A stretch of DNA of 64,000 nt from Marinobacter oulmenensis (lineage in GTDB: Bacteria; Pseudomonadota; Gammaproteobacteria; Pseudomonadales; Oleiphilaceae), in contig NZ_JACHFE010000009.1 of assembly GCF_014201735.1 (NCBI RefSeq), positions 62,001-126,000 of the forward strand, written 5' to 3'. Under the pieces are notes generated by a model. That model searched no databases and was not told where the DNA came from. It was given only the letters and a program-made list of their open reading frames with translations. The translations under genes and the position numbers were made by a program. Shown piece after piece: positions 15,686 to 24,830 of the stretch (within the stretch, counting starts at the first letter, position 1; each line of letters begins with the position of its first letter).

Positions 15686-18004
15686 ATGACGCTTCGGTTC
15701 GGGACCAAGGCCGAGACGTTGGAGCGACTGCGCTCCCGAATCAGAACGGCGTATGTGGCACCGCTGGTGTACTTCACCGTGGACCAATGGCGGCTGGACG
15801 CCGCAGCCTGTCGGCGGCGGGTAGTGAGCACACTGGGTGACGAACCCTGGATTGTGCGTTCCAGCAGTCTGTCCGAGGACGGTGAGGGATCTTCGCTGGC
15901 GGGAGCCTATCTGTCCGTCAAGGATGTCCGCGCCGATTCTCTGGAGCCGGCGGTGGAGGCGGTCATTCGGTCGTATGGCGAGCCCGACGGGAATGATCAG
16001 ATACTGATTCAGCCCATGCTGAAAGAGGTCATTCGTGCAGGCGTAGTCTTTAGTCATGATCCGAATACCTGCTCTCCGTACCGGGTCATCAACTGGATGG
16101 AGGGAGCCTCTACCGACGCGGTGACTGGTGGTCAGGGAGGCCTGGTCTGGCAGCAAGCGGCGTTGTGCTGTCGGCACACGCCGGATGAACTGCGGCCTGT
16201 CATCGTGCTGGTGGAGGAGGTGCTGGCGTTAATGGGCCAGACAGCGGTGGATTGCGAGTTTGCAATCAGCCGTTCCGGGGATGGAGCGGAACTCGTGTGG
16301 CTCCTGCAGGCCAGGCCCCTTGCACTCGCAGTCGCGCCCGAGTCCCCTGATCAACAGAAAGAGCGCCTGGAGTGGATCGCCCAGAAGGTGGCCCGTGGGG
16401 TGGGTAGGCACCCTCATTTGATTGGGAGCCGGTCCGTATTCGGGGTGATGCCGGACTGGAACCCGGCGGAGATCATTGGTATCCGTCCCAGGCCGCTTGC
16501 GCTGTCCCTCTACCGGGAGCTGGTCACCGATTCGATCTGGGCGTACCAACGACACAACTACGGCTACCGTAACCTGCGCAGCTTCCCACTGATTCAGCAC
16601 TTTTATGGCATGCCCTACGTGGACGTCCGGGTGTCCTTCAATTCTTTCATTCCCGCCGAACTGGACGATGGCCTGGCCGATCGTTTGGTTGACTATTACA
16701 TTGACCGGCTGGAGGGGGAACCGACCCTGCATGACAAAGTCGAGTTCGAGATTGTCTATTCCTGCTATACGCTGGATTTGCCCGATCGCCTGCAAAAGCT
16801 GCGCGCCCACGGCTTTTCACGACCGGACTGTGACGCCCTGGCTAGAAGCCTGAGGACGCTGACCAATCGGGTTCTGGACCCCTCGGATGGGCTCTGGAAA
16901 AAGGACGCCGCCAAACTGGAGACCCTGAACCGACGGAGGGAGGCGCTGTACGCATCAGACGCGGATCCGGTCGAACGCATCTACTGGCTTTTGGAAGATG
17001 CAAAACGCTATGGCACCCTGCCATTTGCGGGCCTGGCAAGGGCCGGTTTTATCGCTGTCCAGATGCTGCGTTCGCTGGTGACCGTCGGAATCCTGACCCA
17101 GCGCGATTACGATACGTTTTTGGCGAGCGTATCGACCGTGAGCGGGCAGATGGCAAGGGACCGCGCGGTGCTGGATCGCGCCACCTTCCTGTCCCGGTAC
17201 GGGCACCTTAGGCCAGGCACCTACGACATCCAGTCGGCACGTTATGACGAAGCGCCCGAGCGGTATTTCGATTGGTCACAGGATATTGCAGTGCCGCCGC
17301 CATCGCAGCCGTTTTCCCTGACCCTTCCCCAAATGCGTCAGCTACGCGAGCTGCTGATTGAGCATGGCCTTGGGATCGAGCCGGTAGAGCTTTTCGATTT
17401 CCTTGAGGCGGGCATCGAGTTGCGGGAGTTGGCCAAGTTCCAGTTCAGCCGGAATCTGTCCGACGCTCTTGCGCTTATCGGTCGCTACGGAGAGCAGCTG
17501 GGTTTCTCAAGGGACGACATGGCGTTTGTCGATCTGGGGGTATTCCGGGAACTCTATGTTGGTGCCATGGACCCGGTCGGGCTGATTGGGGCCAGTATTT
17601 CTCAGGGCCGAAAACGGTATGAGGACACACTGAGAACGTCTTTGCCACCAGTGATTAGCGCTAGTGAGGACGTCTGGGGATTCCAGTGGCCGGATTCTTC
17701 CCCGAACTTCATCACCCAGAAGTCGGTGACCGCCCCTGTGAAGGCTGAGGCAGGCCGCGATGCCCTGGAGGGCGTAATCGTGTGCATACCAAATGCGGAT
17801 CCCGGGTTCGATTGGTTATTTGCCTACCCCATCGCTGGCCTGATCACCGCGTGGGGTGGTGTCAATTCCCATATGGCGATCCGGGCAGGAGAGCAGGGTA
17901 TACCCGCCATCATCGGGGCGGGGGAAAGCCTGTATCGAAAATGGGCCGGAGCGAGACGGCTGCATATCGACTGCGCCTGCCGGCAGGTCGAGGTGCTGGC
18001 ATGA
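15686..18004 (+). CDS. PEP-synthase-like enzyme, probable L-glutamine kinase (Cj1418 type)
   Basis: A 772-residue protein. The N-terminus (about residues 55-230) is the ATP-grasp nucleotide-binding domain of the PEP synthase family (VRSSSLSEDGEGSSLAGAY). The C-terminus is the swivelling phosphohistidine domain with His729 in GGVNSHMAIRAGEQGIPA. The C-terminal PEP/pyruvate-binding barrel of PpsA and PpdK is missing, so it cannot be a standard PEP synthase. Cj1418 has this architecture and transfers phosphate via the His to the amide nitrogen of L-glutamine, the first step of phosphoramidate synthesis. Position before Cj1417- and Cj1416-like genes supports that call. Confidence 0.82.
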   Translation: MTLRFGTKAETLERLRSRIRTAYVAPLVYFTVDQWRLDAAACRRRVVSTLGDEPWIVRSSSLSEDGEGSSLAGAYLSVKDVRADSLEPAVEAVIRSYGEPDGNDQILIQPMLKEVIRAGVVFSHDPNTCSPYRVINWMEGASTDAVTGGQGGLVWQQAALCCRHTPDELRPVIVLVEEVLALMGQTAVDCEFAISRSGDGAELVWLLQARPLALAVAPESPDQQKERLEWIAQKVARGVGRHPHLIGSRSVFGVMPDWNPAEIIGIRPRPLALSLYRELVTDSIWAYQRHNYGYRNLRSFPLIQHFYGMPYVDVRVSFNSFIPAELDDGLADRLVDYYIDRLEGEPTLHDKVEFEIVYSCYTLDLPDRLQKLRAHGFSRPDCDALARSLRTLTNRVLDPSDGLWKKDAAKLETLNRRREALYASDADPVERIYWLLEDAKRYGTLPFAGLARAGFIAVQMLRSLVTVGILTQRDYDTFLASVSTVSGQMARDRAVLDRATFLSRYGHLRPGTYDIQSARYDEAPERYFDWSQDIAVPPPSQPFSLTLPQMRQLRELLIEHGLGIEPVELFDFLEAGIELRELAKFQFSRNLSDALALIGRYGEQLGFSRDDMAFVDLGVFRELYVGAMDPVGLIGASISQGRKRYEDTLRTSLPPVISASEDVWGFQWPDSSPNFITQKSVTAPVKAEAGRDALEGVIVCIPNADPGFDWLFAYPIAGLITAWGGVNSHMAIRAGEQGIPAIIGAGESLYRKWAGARRLHIDCACRQVEVLA

Positions 18005-18618
18005 AGCCACTGGCGGTAAGTCAGCGGGTGGATGTCGTCACGGCCCGTGGGGAGCGTCGCGATGCGCTGGATCAGCGCTTGGTTGCGTTCCTTCGGCGCG
18101 CCGGCTTCCAGCCTTTCCCGGTGCCCAATGGCCTCGCCAACTGTCAGTTTGACGCGCTCTCGGAGTGGCTCAACGCTATCACCCCGGCAGGTATCGTATT
18201 GTCTGGCGGTAATGACATCGGCGACTGTCCTGAGCGGGATGACACAGAGAGAACCCTGTGTCTTTACGCAGAACGCCGCCGCCTACCTGTCTTGGGGATT
18301 TGTCGTGGCATGCAGTTTCTCGGCGTGCTCAGGGGAGGAACCCTGGTTCCCGTCGAAGGCCATGTAGCGACGCGGCACAGGGTGTCCGGACCCTATAGTG
18401 GGGAAGTGAATAGCTACCATAACCTGGGGTTTGTGACATTGCCGGAGGAATTTCATATGTTGGCCCGGGCGGATGACGGTCTGATCGAGGCAATCCGCCA
18501 CAAGGAAATGCCCTGGGAGGGTTGGATGTGGCACCCGGAGCGGGAGCCTGAATTCCGTCAGGAAGATCTGGCGCGTATTCAAGCGTTGCTCAATCAGCAA
18601 GATGTGAGGCAGTCATGA
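18001..18618 (+). CDS. class I glutamine-amidotransferase-like hydrolase, probable gamma-glutamyl-CDP-amidate hydrolase (Cj1417 type)
   Basis: A 205-residue triad hydrolase. The nucleophile is Cys101 in GICRGMQFLG, and His178 and Glu180 lie in WHPERE. The ATG at 18001 overlaps the previous stop by ATGA; a longer open frame upstream is inside the kinase gene. Cj1417 cleaves CDP-L-glutamine to glutamate and cytidine diphosphoramidate. Similar proteins hydrolyse gamma-glutamyl-GABA (PuuD) or act in tRNA or nucleotide synthesis, but the neighbours on both sides match the phosphoramidate pathway. Confidence 0.82.
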   Translation: MKPLAVSQRVDVVTARGERRDALDQRLVAFLRRAGFQPFPVPNGLANCQFDALSEWLNAITPAGIVLSGGNDIGDCPERDDTERTLCLYAERRRLPVLGICRGMQFLGVLRGGTLVPVEGHVATRHRVSGPYSGEVNSYHNLGFVTLPEEFHMLARADDGLIEAIRHKEMPWEGWMWHPEREPEFRQEDLARIQALLNQQDVRQS

Positions 18619-19376
18619 GAGCGATCATTCTCGCGGCGGGGCAGGGAACCCGACTGCGTCCACTCACGGATTCCCGGCCGAAATGCCTGGTGGAACTGGC
18701 CGGACAGCCAATGGTTCATTGGCAGTTGGAGGTGCTATCCCAGGCTGGTATTTCGGACGTCCACCTGGTGGGCGGGTATCGCTCGGAGACCCTGACGGAT
18801 TTGCCGGTCACTCTGCACCATAATGCGCGTTTCGAGCAGACCAACATGGTACACACCCTGTTCTGTGCTTTAGAAGCGATGCAAGGGGACAGCGATTTGC
18901 TGATTGCCTATGGCGACATCGTGTATGAACCTCGGGTACTGGCAAAGGTGCTTGCCTGTGATGCCCCGGTTTGCGTGGCGGCGGACAGGGCCTGGCATGA
19001 CTACTGGTTGGCCCGAATGGATGACCCTCTGTCGGATGCCGAGAGCTTTCGTATGGACGACAACGGCCGGATCACGGAGCTTGGCCGTGTGCCAGGATCC
19101 GTGGAAGAGGTCCAGGCCCAATACTTGGGGTTGATCAAGGTTCGAAAAGACCGAGTGCAGGATTTTGTCCAGTTCTGGAAGGGGCTGGAACCGAATGTGA
19201 GCTATGCGGGCGAGTGCAGGGACACCATGTACATGACAACCTTTCTGCAACTGCTGATCAACGGTGGGTGGGAGGTGAAGGCCGCGCTTACTGATAACGG
19301 CTGGCTCGAGGTTGATGAGCCCTCGGATCTCCAACTGGCGGATTCGACGTTCTGGCGGCCGACGTCCAGGCTTTAG
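18615..19376 (+). CDS. sugar-nucleotidyltransferase family, probable CTP:phosphoglutamine cytidylyltransferase (Cj1416 type)
   Basis: A 253-residue nucleotidyltransferase beginning MRAIILAAGQGTRLRPLTD, the nucleotide-binding signature, with LIAYGDIVYEP giving the metal-binding Asp and a final Asp in VDEPSDLQ. Related enzymes include phosphocholine cytidylyltransferase (LicC), and alone it could be mistaken for one. Overlapping a Cj1417-like gene by 4 bases makes Cj1416 activity (CTP plus glutamine-phosphate to CDP-glutamine) the better call. It is the last gene of the ten-gene run, and its 3' end faces the flagellin gene. Confidence 0.8.
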   Translation: MRAIILAAGQGTRLRPLTDSRPKCLVELAGQPMVHWQLEVLSQAGISDVHLVGGYRSETLTDLPVTLHHNARFEQTNMVHTLFCALEAMQGDSDLLIAYGDIVYEPRVLAKVLACDAPVCVAADRAWHDYWLARMDDPLSDAESFRMDDNGRITELGRVPGSVEEVQAQYLGLIKVRKDRVQDFVQFWKGLEPNVSYAGECRDTMYMTTFLQLLINGGWEVKAALTDNGWLEVDEPSDLQLADSTFWRPTSRL

Positions 19377-19429
19377 GCGCCGGCCGGGAGCATCGTGATC
19401 ATCTCATTGTCACTGATGCTTCAGGAATG

Positions 19430-19455
19430 AAAAAAGGGCCCCTTGTGGAGCCCTT
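19430..19455 (-). terminator. intrinsic terminator of the minus-strand flagellin
   Basis: Read on the minus strand: AAGGGC, a 10-base loop, GCCCTT, then a run of Ts. It lies 30 bases after the flagellin stop. It may also slow transcription arriving from the opposite operon. Confidence 0.75.
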
Positions 19456-19485
19456 AGACAATTCAAAAACGTTGTTTTTCAGGTC

Positions 19486-20985
19486 TTACCCCTGCAGCAA
19501 CTGCAACACCTGCTGCGGCCGGGCATTGGCCTGGGACAACACAGACAGGCCTGCCTGCTGGAGGACCTGGGTCCGGGCCAGTTCTGCCGTTTCAGCGGCA
19601 AAATCGGCGTCCCGGATGCGGCTATTGGATGCCGACAGGTTTTCCGAGGTTGTGCTCAGGTTCTGGATGGTGGATTCGAATCGGTTCTGTACCGCACCCA
19701 GCTCCGCCCGGAAACCGTTGATGGCGTCGATGGCGTAGTCAACGGCAATCATCGCCCGGTCCGCCCCTTCTTTTGTGGAAACATCCAGGAAATCTGCAGA
19801 CAGGGTATCCGTATCTTTATCCCCTTCGACGGTGATGTCGATCGGGTTGCCACCTGCATCACCGGTTATCGCCACGTTGAACGAGGTATCGAACTGGGAT
19901 GAGAAAATGATGTTGGTGTTGCTGGAATCCAGGTTGGCCGAGACACCGGTCCGGTTGGACTCCGCGTTAACCTGAGCAACGATGTCATTAATAGAGGTGG
20001 CATCGCGCACTTCTATGCCCACCGATTCGCCGGTATCGGGATTGGTGATGTCCACATCGAAGGTAATGGTGTTACCTTCCTCGAAGTATTCTTCGATGGT
20101 TGTGGAGTTGCTGGCCCCGCTCACCGCCATGTTATTGAAAGCCGTGTTGAAGGTCGACGAGTTCAGGGTGTAACCATCGTCAAGGCTGTTTCCGATGGTG
20201 AAGCCTGTAGCAGATCCGGAGACCGGCTCAATGGTGAGTCCATTGATGTCCGGGTTGTTGCGGACCTGCTCACGGAACTGGGAGATAAAATCATCCCGGC
20301 TCTGAGCATTGTCGATATAGATGCGTCCCACGCCTTCCGGGCTGGCACCACTGCCGATAGAGACTTCAATTTCGCCAGAAACGCCGCCATCAAATGCGGT
20401 GGCGGCAAAGTTGCTTGTAGCAGAAGCCGGCCCCAGTGCCAGTTCAGAGAATAGTTGCGTCTGGTCGATGACCGCGCCGATCTGGCTGCCGCGGGTATCC
20501 AGGCCACTAACGCCAATGGTTTCCCCGGTGTTGGCACCGACCTGGAAGGTTTGGGTCCGGAAGGTTCCGTCCAGAACCTTCAGTCCGTTAAAGGACGTTT
20601 GTGAGGCGATCCTATTAATCTCTTCGAGACGCTGCTGCACTTCCTGGTTCAGTGCATCACGGTCCGAGTTGCTGTTCGTGGCGTTGGCAGACTGGACCGC
20701 CAGTTCCCGGATTCGCTGCAGGTTATTGGCAACTTCGTCCAGAGCCCCCTCAGCCGTCTGGGAAAGGGAGATGCCGTCATTGGCATTCCGTTGCGCCATC
20801 TGTAGACCCGTAATCTGGGACTGGAACCGTTCGGAGATGGCCAGCCCGGCCGCGTCATCCTTGGCAGAATTGATCCTGAGGCCGGAAGAAAGACGCTGAA
20901 GGGCAACGTTAGCGTCTCCCTGTGAGGCATTCAGGTTCCGTTGTGCATTCAGGGATGCGATGTTGGTGTTGATGATTTGAGGCAT
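19486..20985 (-). CDS. fliC: flagellin (first copy)
   Basis: A 499-residue flagellin. The conserved D0/D1 N-terminus is visible ([38 protein letters not shown]) and the C-terminus ends [15 protein letters not shown]. The middle (about residues 170-400) is the variable, surface-exposed part where glycans are usually attached. The ATG at 20985 follows AGGAGG at a good distance; a longer frame upstream lacks flagellin sequence. It points away from a Maf-type glycosyltransferase and toward the glycan operon. It is 104 residues longer than the second flagellin, and the extra length is all central. Confidence 0.96.
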   Translation of the reverse strand: MPQIINTNIASLNAQRNLNASQGDANVALQRLSSGLRINSAKDDAAGLAISERFQSQITGLQMAQRNANDGISLSQTAEGALDEVANNLQRIRELAVQSANATNSNSDRDALNQEVQQRLEEINRIASQTSFNGLKVLDGTFRTQTFQVGANTGETIGVSGLDTRGSQIGAVIDQTQLFSELALGPASATSNFAATAFDGGVSGEIEVSIGSGASPEGVGRIYIDNAQSRDDFISQFREQVRNNPDINGLTIEPVSGSATGFTIGNSLDDGYTLNSSTFNTAFNNMAVSGASNSTTIEEYFEEGNTITFDVDITNPDTGESVGIEVRDATSINDIVAQVNAESNRTGVSANLDSSNTNIIFSSQFDTSFNVAITGDAGGNPIDITVEGDKDTDTLSADFLDVSTKEGADRAMIAVDYAIDAINGFRAELGAVQNRFESTIQNLSTTSENLSASNSRIRDADFAAETAELARTQVLQQAGLSVLSQANARPQQVLQLLQG

Positions 20986-21061
20986 TGCCTTTCCTCCTGC
21001 GTCATGGCGCGAGCTGTTCGAATTGCTGTTGCCATCCGAATTCACGTTTGAGCAAGCTAAA

Positions 21062-21076
21062 GCGAAAGGTGTGCCA
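21062..21076 (-). promoter_or_regulatory. candidate sigma-54 promoter of flagellin 1
   Basis: On the minus strand TGGCAC is followed after 5 bases by TCGC, one mismatch from the -24/-12 consensus TGGCAC-N5-TTGC. It is 77 bases before the ATG. No sigma-28 box was seen for this gene. Suggestive only. Confidence 0.4.
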
Positions 21077-21176
21077 CTATTTGTTTTTTATATTTAAAAG
21101 CAGTGACTTAAGTTTGTTTTTTCTGGTTTGGTGTCGGTTGATGGTGTTTTCGGGCGTCAAAATTCCGCTGTGGCGG

Positions 21177-21204
21177 TAAATGTTTGCCGCCTGCCGGCCG
21201 ATGA
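21177..21204 (+). promoter_or_regulatory. candidate sigma-28 promoter of the Maf-type gene
   Basis: TAAA, 16 bases, GCCGATGA: close to the flagellar sigma-28 pattern TAAA-N15-GCCGATAA but with one extra spacer base. It ends 58 bases before the start codon. Confidence 0.45.
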
Positions 21205-21262
21205 ATGGCAAGCGGGGGCTGTGGCAGAATAGGCCGTTGTTACCAAAAATGGGAGAAACTGG

Positions 21263-23419
21263 ATGGGTAAGAAAAGACAGGACGCCGATGGCACTGACCA
21301 GACGGAACAACTGATGCGCCGAATGCAGGCGAACCTCAGTTATTTCCAGAAGAACCATCCAGCCGTGTATCAGATGTTGGCCACCATCAACCTCGAGAAC
21401 GTGGAGCTCGTAGTCACTCCGGGCCAGAACGACGTGGATATGATCGCCTACGGGAAATCCTGCTACCGTGGGCTGGCCAGGGAATTTTCCCTGGACGAAG
21501 CGAAGGGGGTCTTAAGGGAAAACCCGGAGGAACGCCGGATCCAGACGTTTGCTCCCCCAAGTGCGGACAACTATCGCAAGAAGACCTTCGTCAACAGGCT
21601 TCTGCAGGATACGATTCTCGCCAGCCCTATCGGTGGCCGGGCTTTTACCGGCTACATTCGTGGGAACTTCTTTCCTTCCATTGTGTTTCTTGGGGTGGGG
21701 CTGGGCTACCACATTGACTGGCTGACGAAAAACGCTCCGATTATTAATGGGATCGTAATTGAGCGAGAACCGGAGAAATTTGCCGTCAGCCTATACACCG
21801 TGGACTGGGCGGCAATCTGCTCCAGGTTCGCTCGCAAGGGGCGCTCGCTGACCTTCGCGATTGGGAAGGCCGACAGTCAGGAAGAGGTGCGTGAGCTTGT
21901 GTCCCGGTCAATGACCAAGGACGTGCCCTTCTATCCGTTCTTCTCTACCTATTACAACCATCTGGCTGATGTGGAAATTGCGCGCGGTGTGCTGGATACC
22001 GCGAAAGACCTATCCGTGGTCTCCACGAACTGGATCGACTATGACAACGAACTGATACGCCTTAAAAACACGTCCCACAACTTTAACGCCGGGGGCGCCT
22101 ATGTAGCCCGGGCCCCCGGCAAGGTCATCAATAAGCCGGTTATTGTCGTTGGTAGTGGGCCGTCAATAGACAAACGCATCGACGATATCAAAAAGATAAG
22201 AGACCAGGTCACGGTTATTAGTGCCGGGACAGGTCTTGGCGGCCTACTGGGCGCAGGTATCATTCCTGATTTTCAGGTTGAGCTTGATCCCGGCCATGTT
22301 GTGTATCGTTTCCACTCTGCGTTCGACCAGGAGCTTTTAAAGCAGATTACTCTGCTGGCTGTGAATGAGGTTAACCCGAAAGTGCCCACGCTTTTTGGTG
22401 ACACGTTCTATTTCTTCAAGTTTGATAACGGGTTGCCCTATGCGCTGGGTCTGGAAAAATCGACGTTCAATGGTTGCAACCCTACGGTAACCAACGCGGC
22501 ACTGGCGATTTCTCATGCTATGGGAGTTCGGGAAGTCTATCTGTTCGGGACCGATTACGGGTTTGAAAGTGAAGACCATGATCATGCCGACCACTCCATT
22601 TACGGCCGTAAAAACGAGTCCGATATAGCCCAGAGGATACGAGAGAACGCTAAAAACCCGGCGAAAAGCATCAACAGGAAAAAGACATTCGAGGTTCCTG
22701 CCGTTAATGGCGGTACGGTGCTGACCCGCGGTGACTACTACTCGGCGAAACGCTCCGTCGAGGACCTGATCCACAGTCTGAAAGTCGGGAATCGCCCGTT
22801 TGATGTGTTTAACTGCGCTGAAGGGGCGGTTATTGCGGGAGTGGAATGGTTGCCGAGCGAGGATTTACAGGCACGCTTCGACTGTTTGGGCGAAGTGGCC
22901 GGTTCGACCGGTTTCGACCACGACATGATCAAAGAAGTTTCAGAGACTCTCCCCGAAAGCTTGCTTGAGCAGGTCCTGCCTGGACTTCATCGTGAACTGT
23001 CCAGAATGTGTAACCAGTTTGAACGGCTGCTGCGGAGTGCCCGGCTTAACGGGCGCCGTGACCTCTGCGAGGTTGTCAATGAGATCCGGCAACAGGTGTC
23101 CGAGATCCGGCCTCCGAAAGGAGAGGCTGCGAGTAGGGCCTTCGTATATGCACATCAGTTGCTTTCGGGGAGTGTAAAGCATTTTCTCTATGTGGGGCTT
23201 TGTCATGGGATGGCCTGTGAGAACAAGGAACTGAATGCGTTTCTCCAGAAATGGAAAGAGAACTTTAAGGCGTTTCTGGTTGAACTTCCGGCTCATTTTG
23301 AGCGTGTCATGTTCAGTAAGCTGCCGGTAAGCGAGGATCCATGGGCGTTGCGGACACTCTATAATCCGGACCCCGAGTTTACTGGAGAGATGCCGCTGGA
23401 CTCCCGCGGGGCCAAATAG
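21263..23419 (+). CDS. motility-associated (Maf-type) flagellin glycosyltransferase, MptE-like/DUF115
   Basis: A 718-residue protein whose centre has the MptE-like/DUF115 signature: VVGSGPSIDKRIDDIKK near residue 294, followed by a substrate region (IPDFQVELDP) and FGTDYGFESEDHDHADHS. Maf proteins transfer nonulosonic or related sugars onto flagellin in Campylobacter, Aeromonas and Magnetospirillum. The gene stands between two flagellin genes, strong context for the same job here. GGGAG lies just before the ATG. Acceptor and donor are inferred; it is the best candidate for attaching the glycan made by the 1-19376 island. Confidence 0.82.
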   Translation: MGKKRQDADGTDQTEQLMRRMQANLSYFQKNHPAVYQMLATINLENVELVVTPGQNDVDMIAYGKSCYRGLAREFSLDEAKGVLRENPEERRIQTFAPPSADNYRKKTFVNRLLQDTILASPIGGRAFTGYIRGNFFPSIVFLGVGLGYHIDWLTKNAPIINGIVIEREPEKFAVSLYTVDWAAICSRFARKGRSLTFAIGKADSQEEVRELVSRSMTKDVPFYPFFSTYYNHLADVEIARGVLDTAKDLSVVSTNWIDYDNELIRLKNTSHNFNAGGAYVARAPGKVINKPVIVVGSGPSIDKRIDDIKKIRDQVTVISAGTGLGGLLGAGIIPDFQVELDPGHVVYRFHSAFDQELLKQITLLAVNEVNPKVPTLFGDTFYFFKFDNGLPYALGLEKSTFNGCNPTVTNAALAISHAMGVREVYLFGTDYGFESEDHDHADHSIYGRKNESDIAQRIRENAKNPAKSINRKKTFEVPAVNGGTVLTRGDYYSAKRSVEDLIHSLKVGNRPFDVFNCAEGAVIAGVEWLPSEDLQARFDCLGEVAGSTGFDHDMIKEVSETLPESLLEQVLPGLHRELSRMCNQFERLLRSARLNGRRDLCEVVNEIRQQVSEIRPPKGEAASRAFVYAHQLLSGSVKHFLYVGLCHGMACENKELNAFLQKWKENFKAFLVELPAHFERVMFSKLPVSEDPWALRTLYNPDPEFTGEMPLDSRGAK

Positions 23420-23459
23420 CGGCTGTTACGCGCTGTTACATTTTTTCTGGAATAAACTC

Positions 23460-23486
23460 TAAAGATACCCGAGGGGGCGCCGTTAA
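23460..23486 (+). promoter_or_regulatory. sigma-28 (FliA) promoter of flagellin 2
   Basis: TAAA, exactly 15 bases, GCCGTTAA: one mismatch from the consensus -10 GCCGATAA. It ends 88 bases before the ATG, as expected for a late flagellar gene. Confidence 0.72.
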
Positions 23487-23574
23487 GTCAGATAACAGGG
23501 CGCGGCACCCCCTCTCCGAAACCGGGGCGCAGGCCTTCACCAAGCAAAACTCGTAGTTTTTAAGGAGAAGCACT

Positions 23575-24762
23575 ATGGCTCTCGGTATCAATACAAACGT
23601 CGCATCAATCTCTGCTCAGAACCAGCTGAACAAGTCTCAGTCCATGAACGACCAGGCGCTTCAACGTCTGTCTTCCGGCCTGCGCATCAACTCAGCAAAA
23701 GATGACGCTGCTGGTCTGGCTATCTCCACTCGTTTTCAGGCCCAGATCACCGGTCAGAACGTTGCAACCCGTAACGCCAACGACGGTATCTCTCTGGCCC
23801 AGACCACTGAAGGCGCGCTGGACGAAATCACCAACAACCTTCAGCGAATCCGTGAGCTGGCTGTGCAGGCAGCGAACGCTTCCAACAGCTCATCTGACCG
23901 TGCTGCACTGAATGATGAAGTTGAGCAGCGTGTGGCTGAGATTGACCGCATCGCCGCCCAGACTTCCTTCAACGGCCAGAAAGTACTGGACGGTAACTTC
24001 GGCAAGCAGACCTTCCAGGTAGGTGCCAACGCCGGCGAAACCATCAGTGTCGACCTCAGTGATGGTTCACGCTCTTCTCAGATTGGCGACGTTGTTTCTT
24101 CTGCGCAGTCTGTCAGCGCGTTTGGTGCAGCTACTGATGCCAGTGGTTTTGCCGCCTTCAGTGTTGGCGGTTCCGATCCGGTTGTGGTGACGTTCGAAGC
24201 CATGGATGATGCGATTGGTACCGGCGCAACGGCTACCGAGCAGGCTCAATATGTGGCAGACCAAATCAATGGTGCAGGCATTGGGGGGCTTTACGCGGAG
24301 GTTGACGACAGCGACAACGTCAAGATTACCGCTTCAGGCGATTACATTCAGGAGCTGGACGCCGCCAATGCGTCTGCTGCAAGCACCGCCGTTGAGACCG
24401 CTATTGAGTCTGAAACATACAATATGACACTGGAAGACGATGGCTCTGGCAGCCTGGACGACCTGAGCGTCAACACCGTATCTGATGCAAACAACGCCAT
24501 CATGCGGATTGACTCAGCCCTGGGCAGCGTCAACGAAATTCGGAGTCAGCTGGGTGCGGTTCAGAACCGGTTTGAGTCTACAATCAATAACTTGCAGACT
24601 TCCGTAGAGAACCTCAGCGCCTCCAATAGCCGAATCCTGGACGCTGACTTTGCCTCCGAGACCGCCAAGCTGGCCAAGTCTCAGGTGCTGCAGCAGGCCG
24701 GTATCTCCGTACTGGCCCAGGCTAACGCCCGGCCGCAGCAGGTTCTGTCCCTCCTGCAGTAA
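23575..24762 (+). CDS. fliC: flagellin (second copy)
   Basis: A 395-residue flagellin with the conserved N-terminal ([36 protein letters not shown]) and C-terminal ([14 protein letters not shown]) coiled coils and a shorter central part than the first copy. An AAGGAG precedes the ATG. Codon choice is noticeably biased in the ends, as expected for a very abundant protein. The central region is rich in Ser and Thr, giving possible O-glycosylation sites. It heads a group with flaG, fliD and fliS. Which of the two copies forms the main filament is not decided by sequence, though the better promoter and codon bias favour this one. Confidence 0.96.
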   Translation: MALGINTNVASISAQNQLNKSQSMNDQALQRLSSGLRINSAKDDAAGLAISTRFQAQITGQNVATRNANDGISLAQTTEGALDEITNNLQRIRELAVQAANASNSSSDRAALNDEVEQRVAEIDRIAAQTSFNGQKVLDGNFGKQTFQVGANAGETISVDLSDGSRSSQIGDVVSSAQSVSAFGAATDASGFAAFSVGGSDPVVVTFEAMDDAIGTGATATEQAQYVADQINGAGIGGLYAEVDDSDNVKITASGDYIQELDAANASAASTAVETAIESETYNMTLEDDGSGSLDDLSVNTVSDANNAIMRIDSALGSVNEIRSQLGAVQNRFESTINNLQTSVENLSASNSRILDADFASETAKLAKSQVLQQAGISVLAQANARPQQVLSLLQ

Positions 24763-24777
24763 GGGGCACGCGGTAAT

Positions 24778-24803
24778 AGCCGGAACCTCAGGGTTCCGGC
24801 TTT
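24778..24803 (+). terminator. hairpin after flagellin 2
   Basis: A 10-bp perfect stem (AGCCGGAACC/GGTTCCGGCT) with a 4-base loop and a short TT. Likely terminates most flagellin transcripts before flaG. Confidence 0.7.
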
Positions 24804-24830
24804 CCGCCGTTAGAGTAGCGAGGTAAAGCT

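Noticed and set aside
15686..18004. Reading the large protein as PEP synthase or pyruvate phosphate dikinase
   Set aside because: It has the ATP-grasp and mobile His parts but not the PEP/pyruvate barrel.
18615..19376. Reading the nucleotidyltransferase as phosphocholine cytidylyltransferase
   Set aside because: No choline kinase, transporter or LicD-type transferase is nearby; the phosphoramidate neighbours explain it better.
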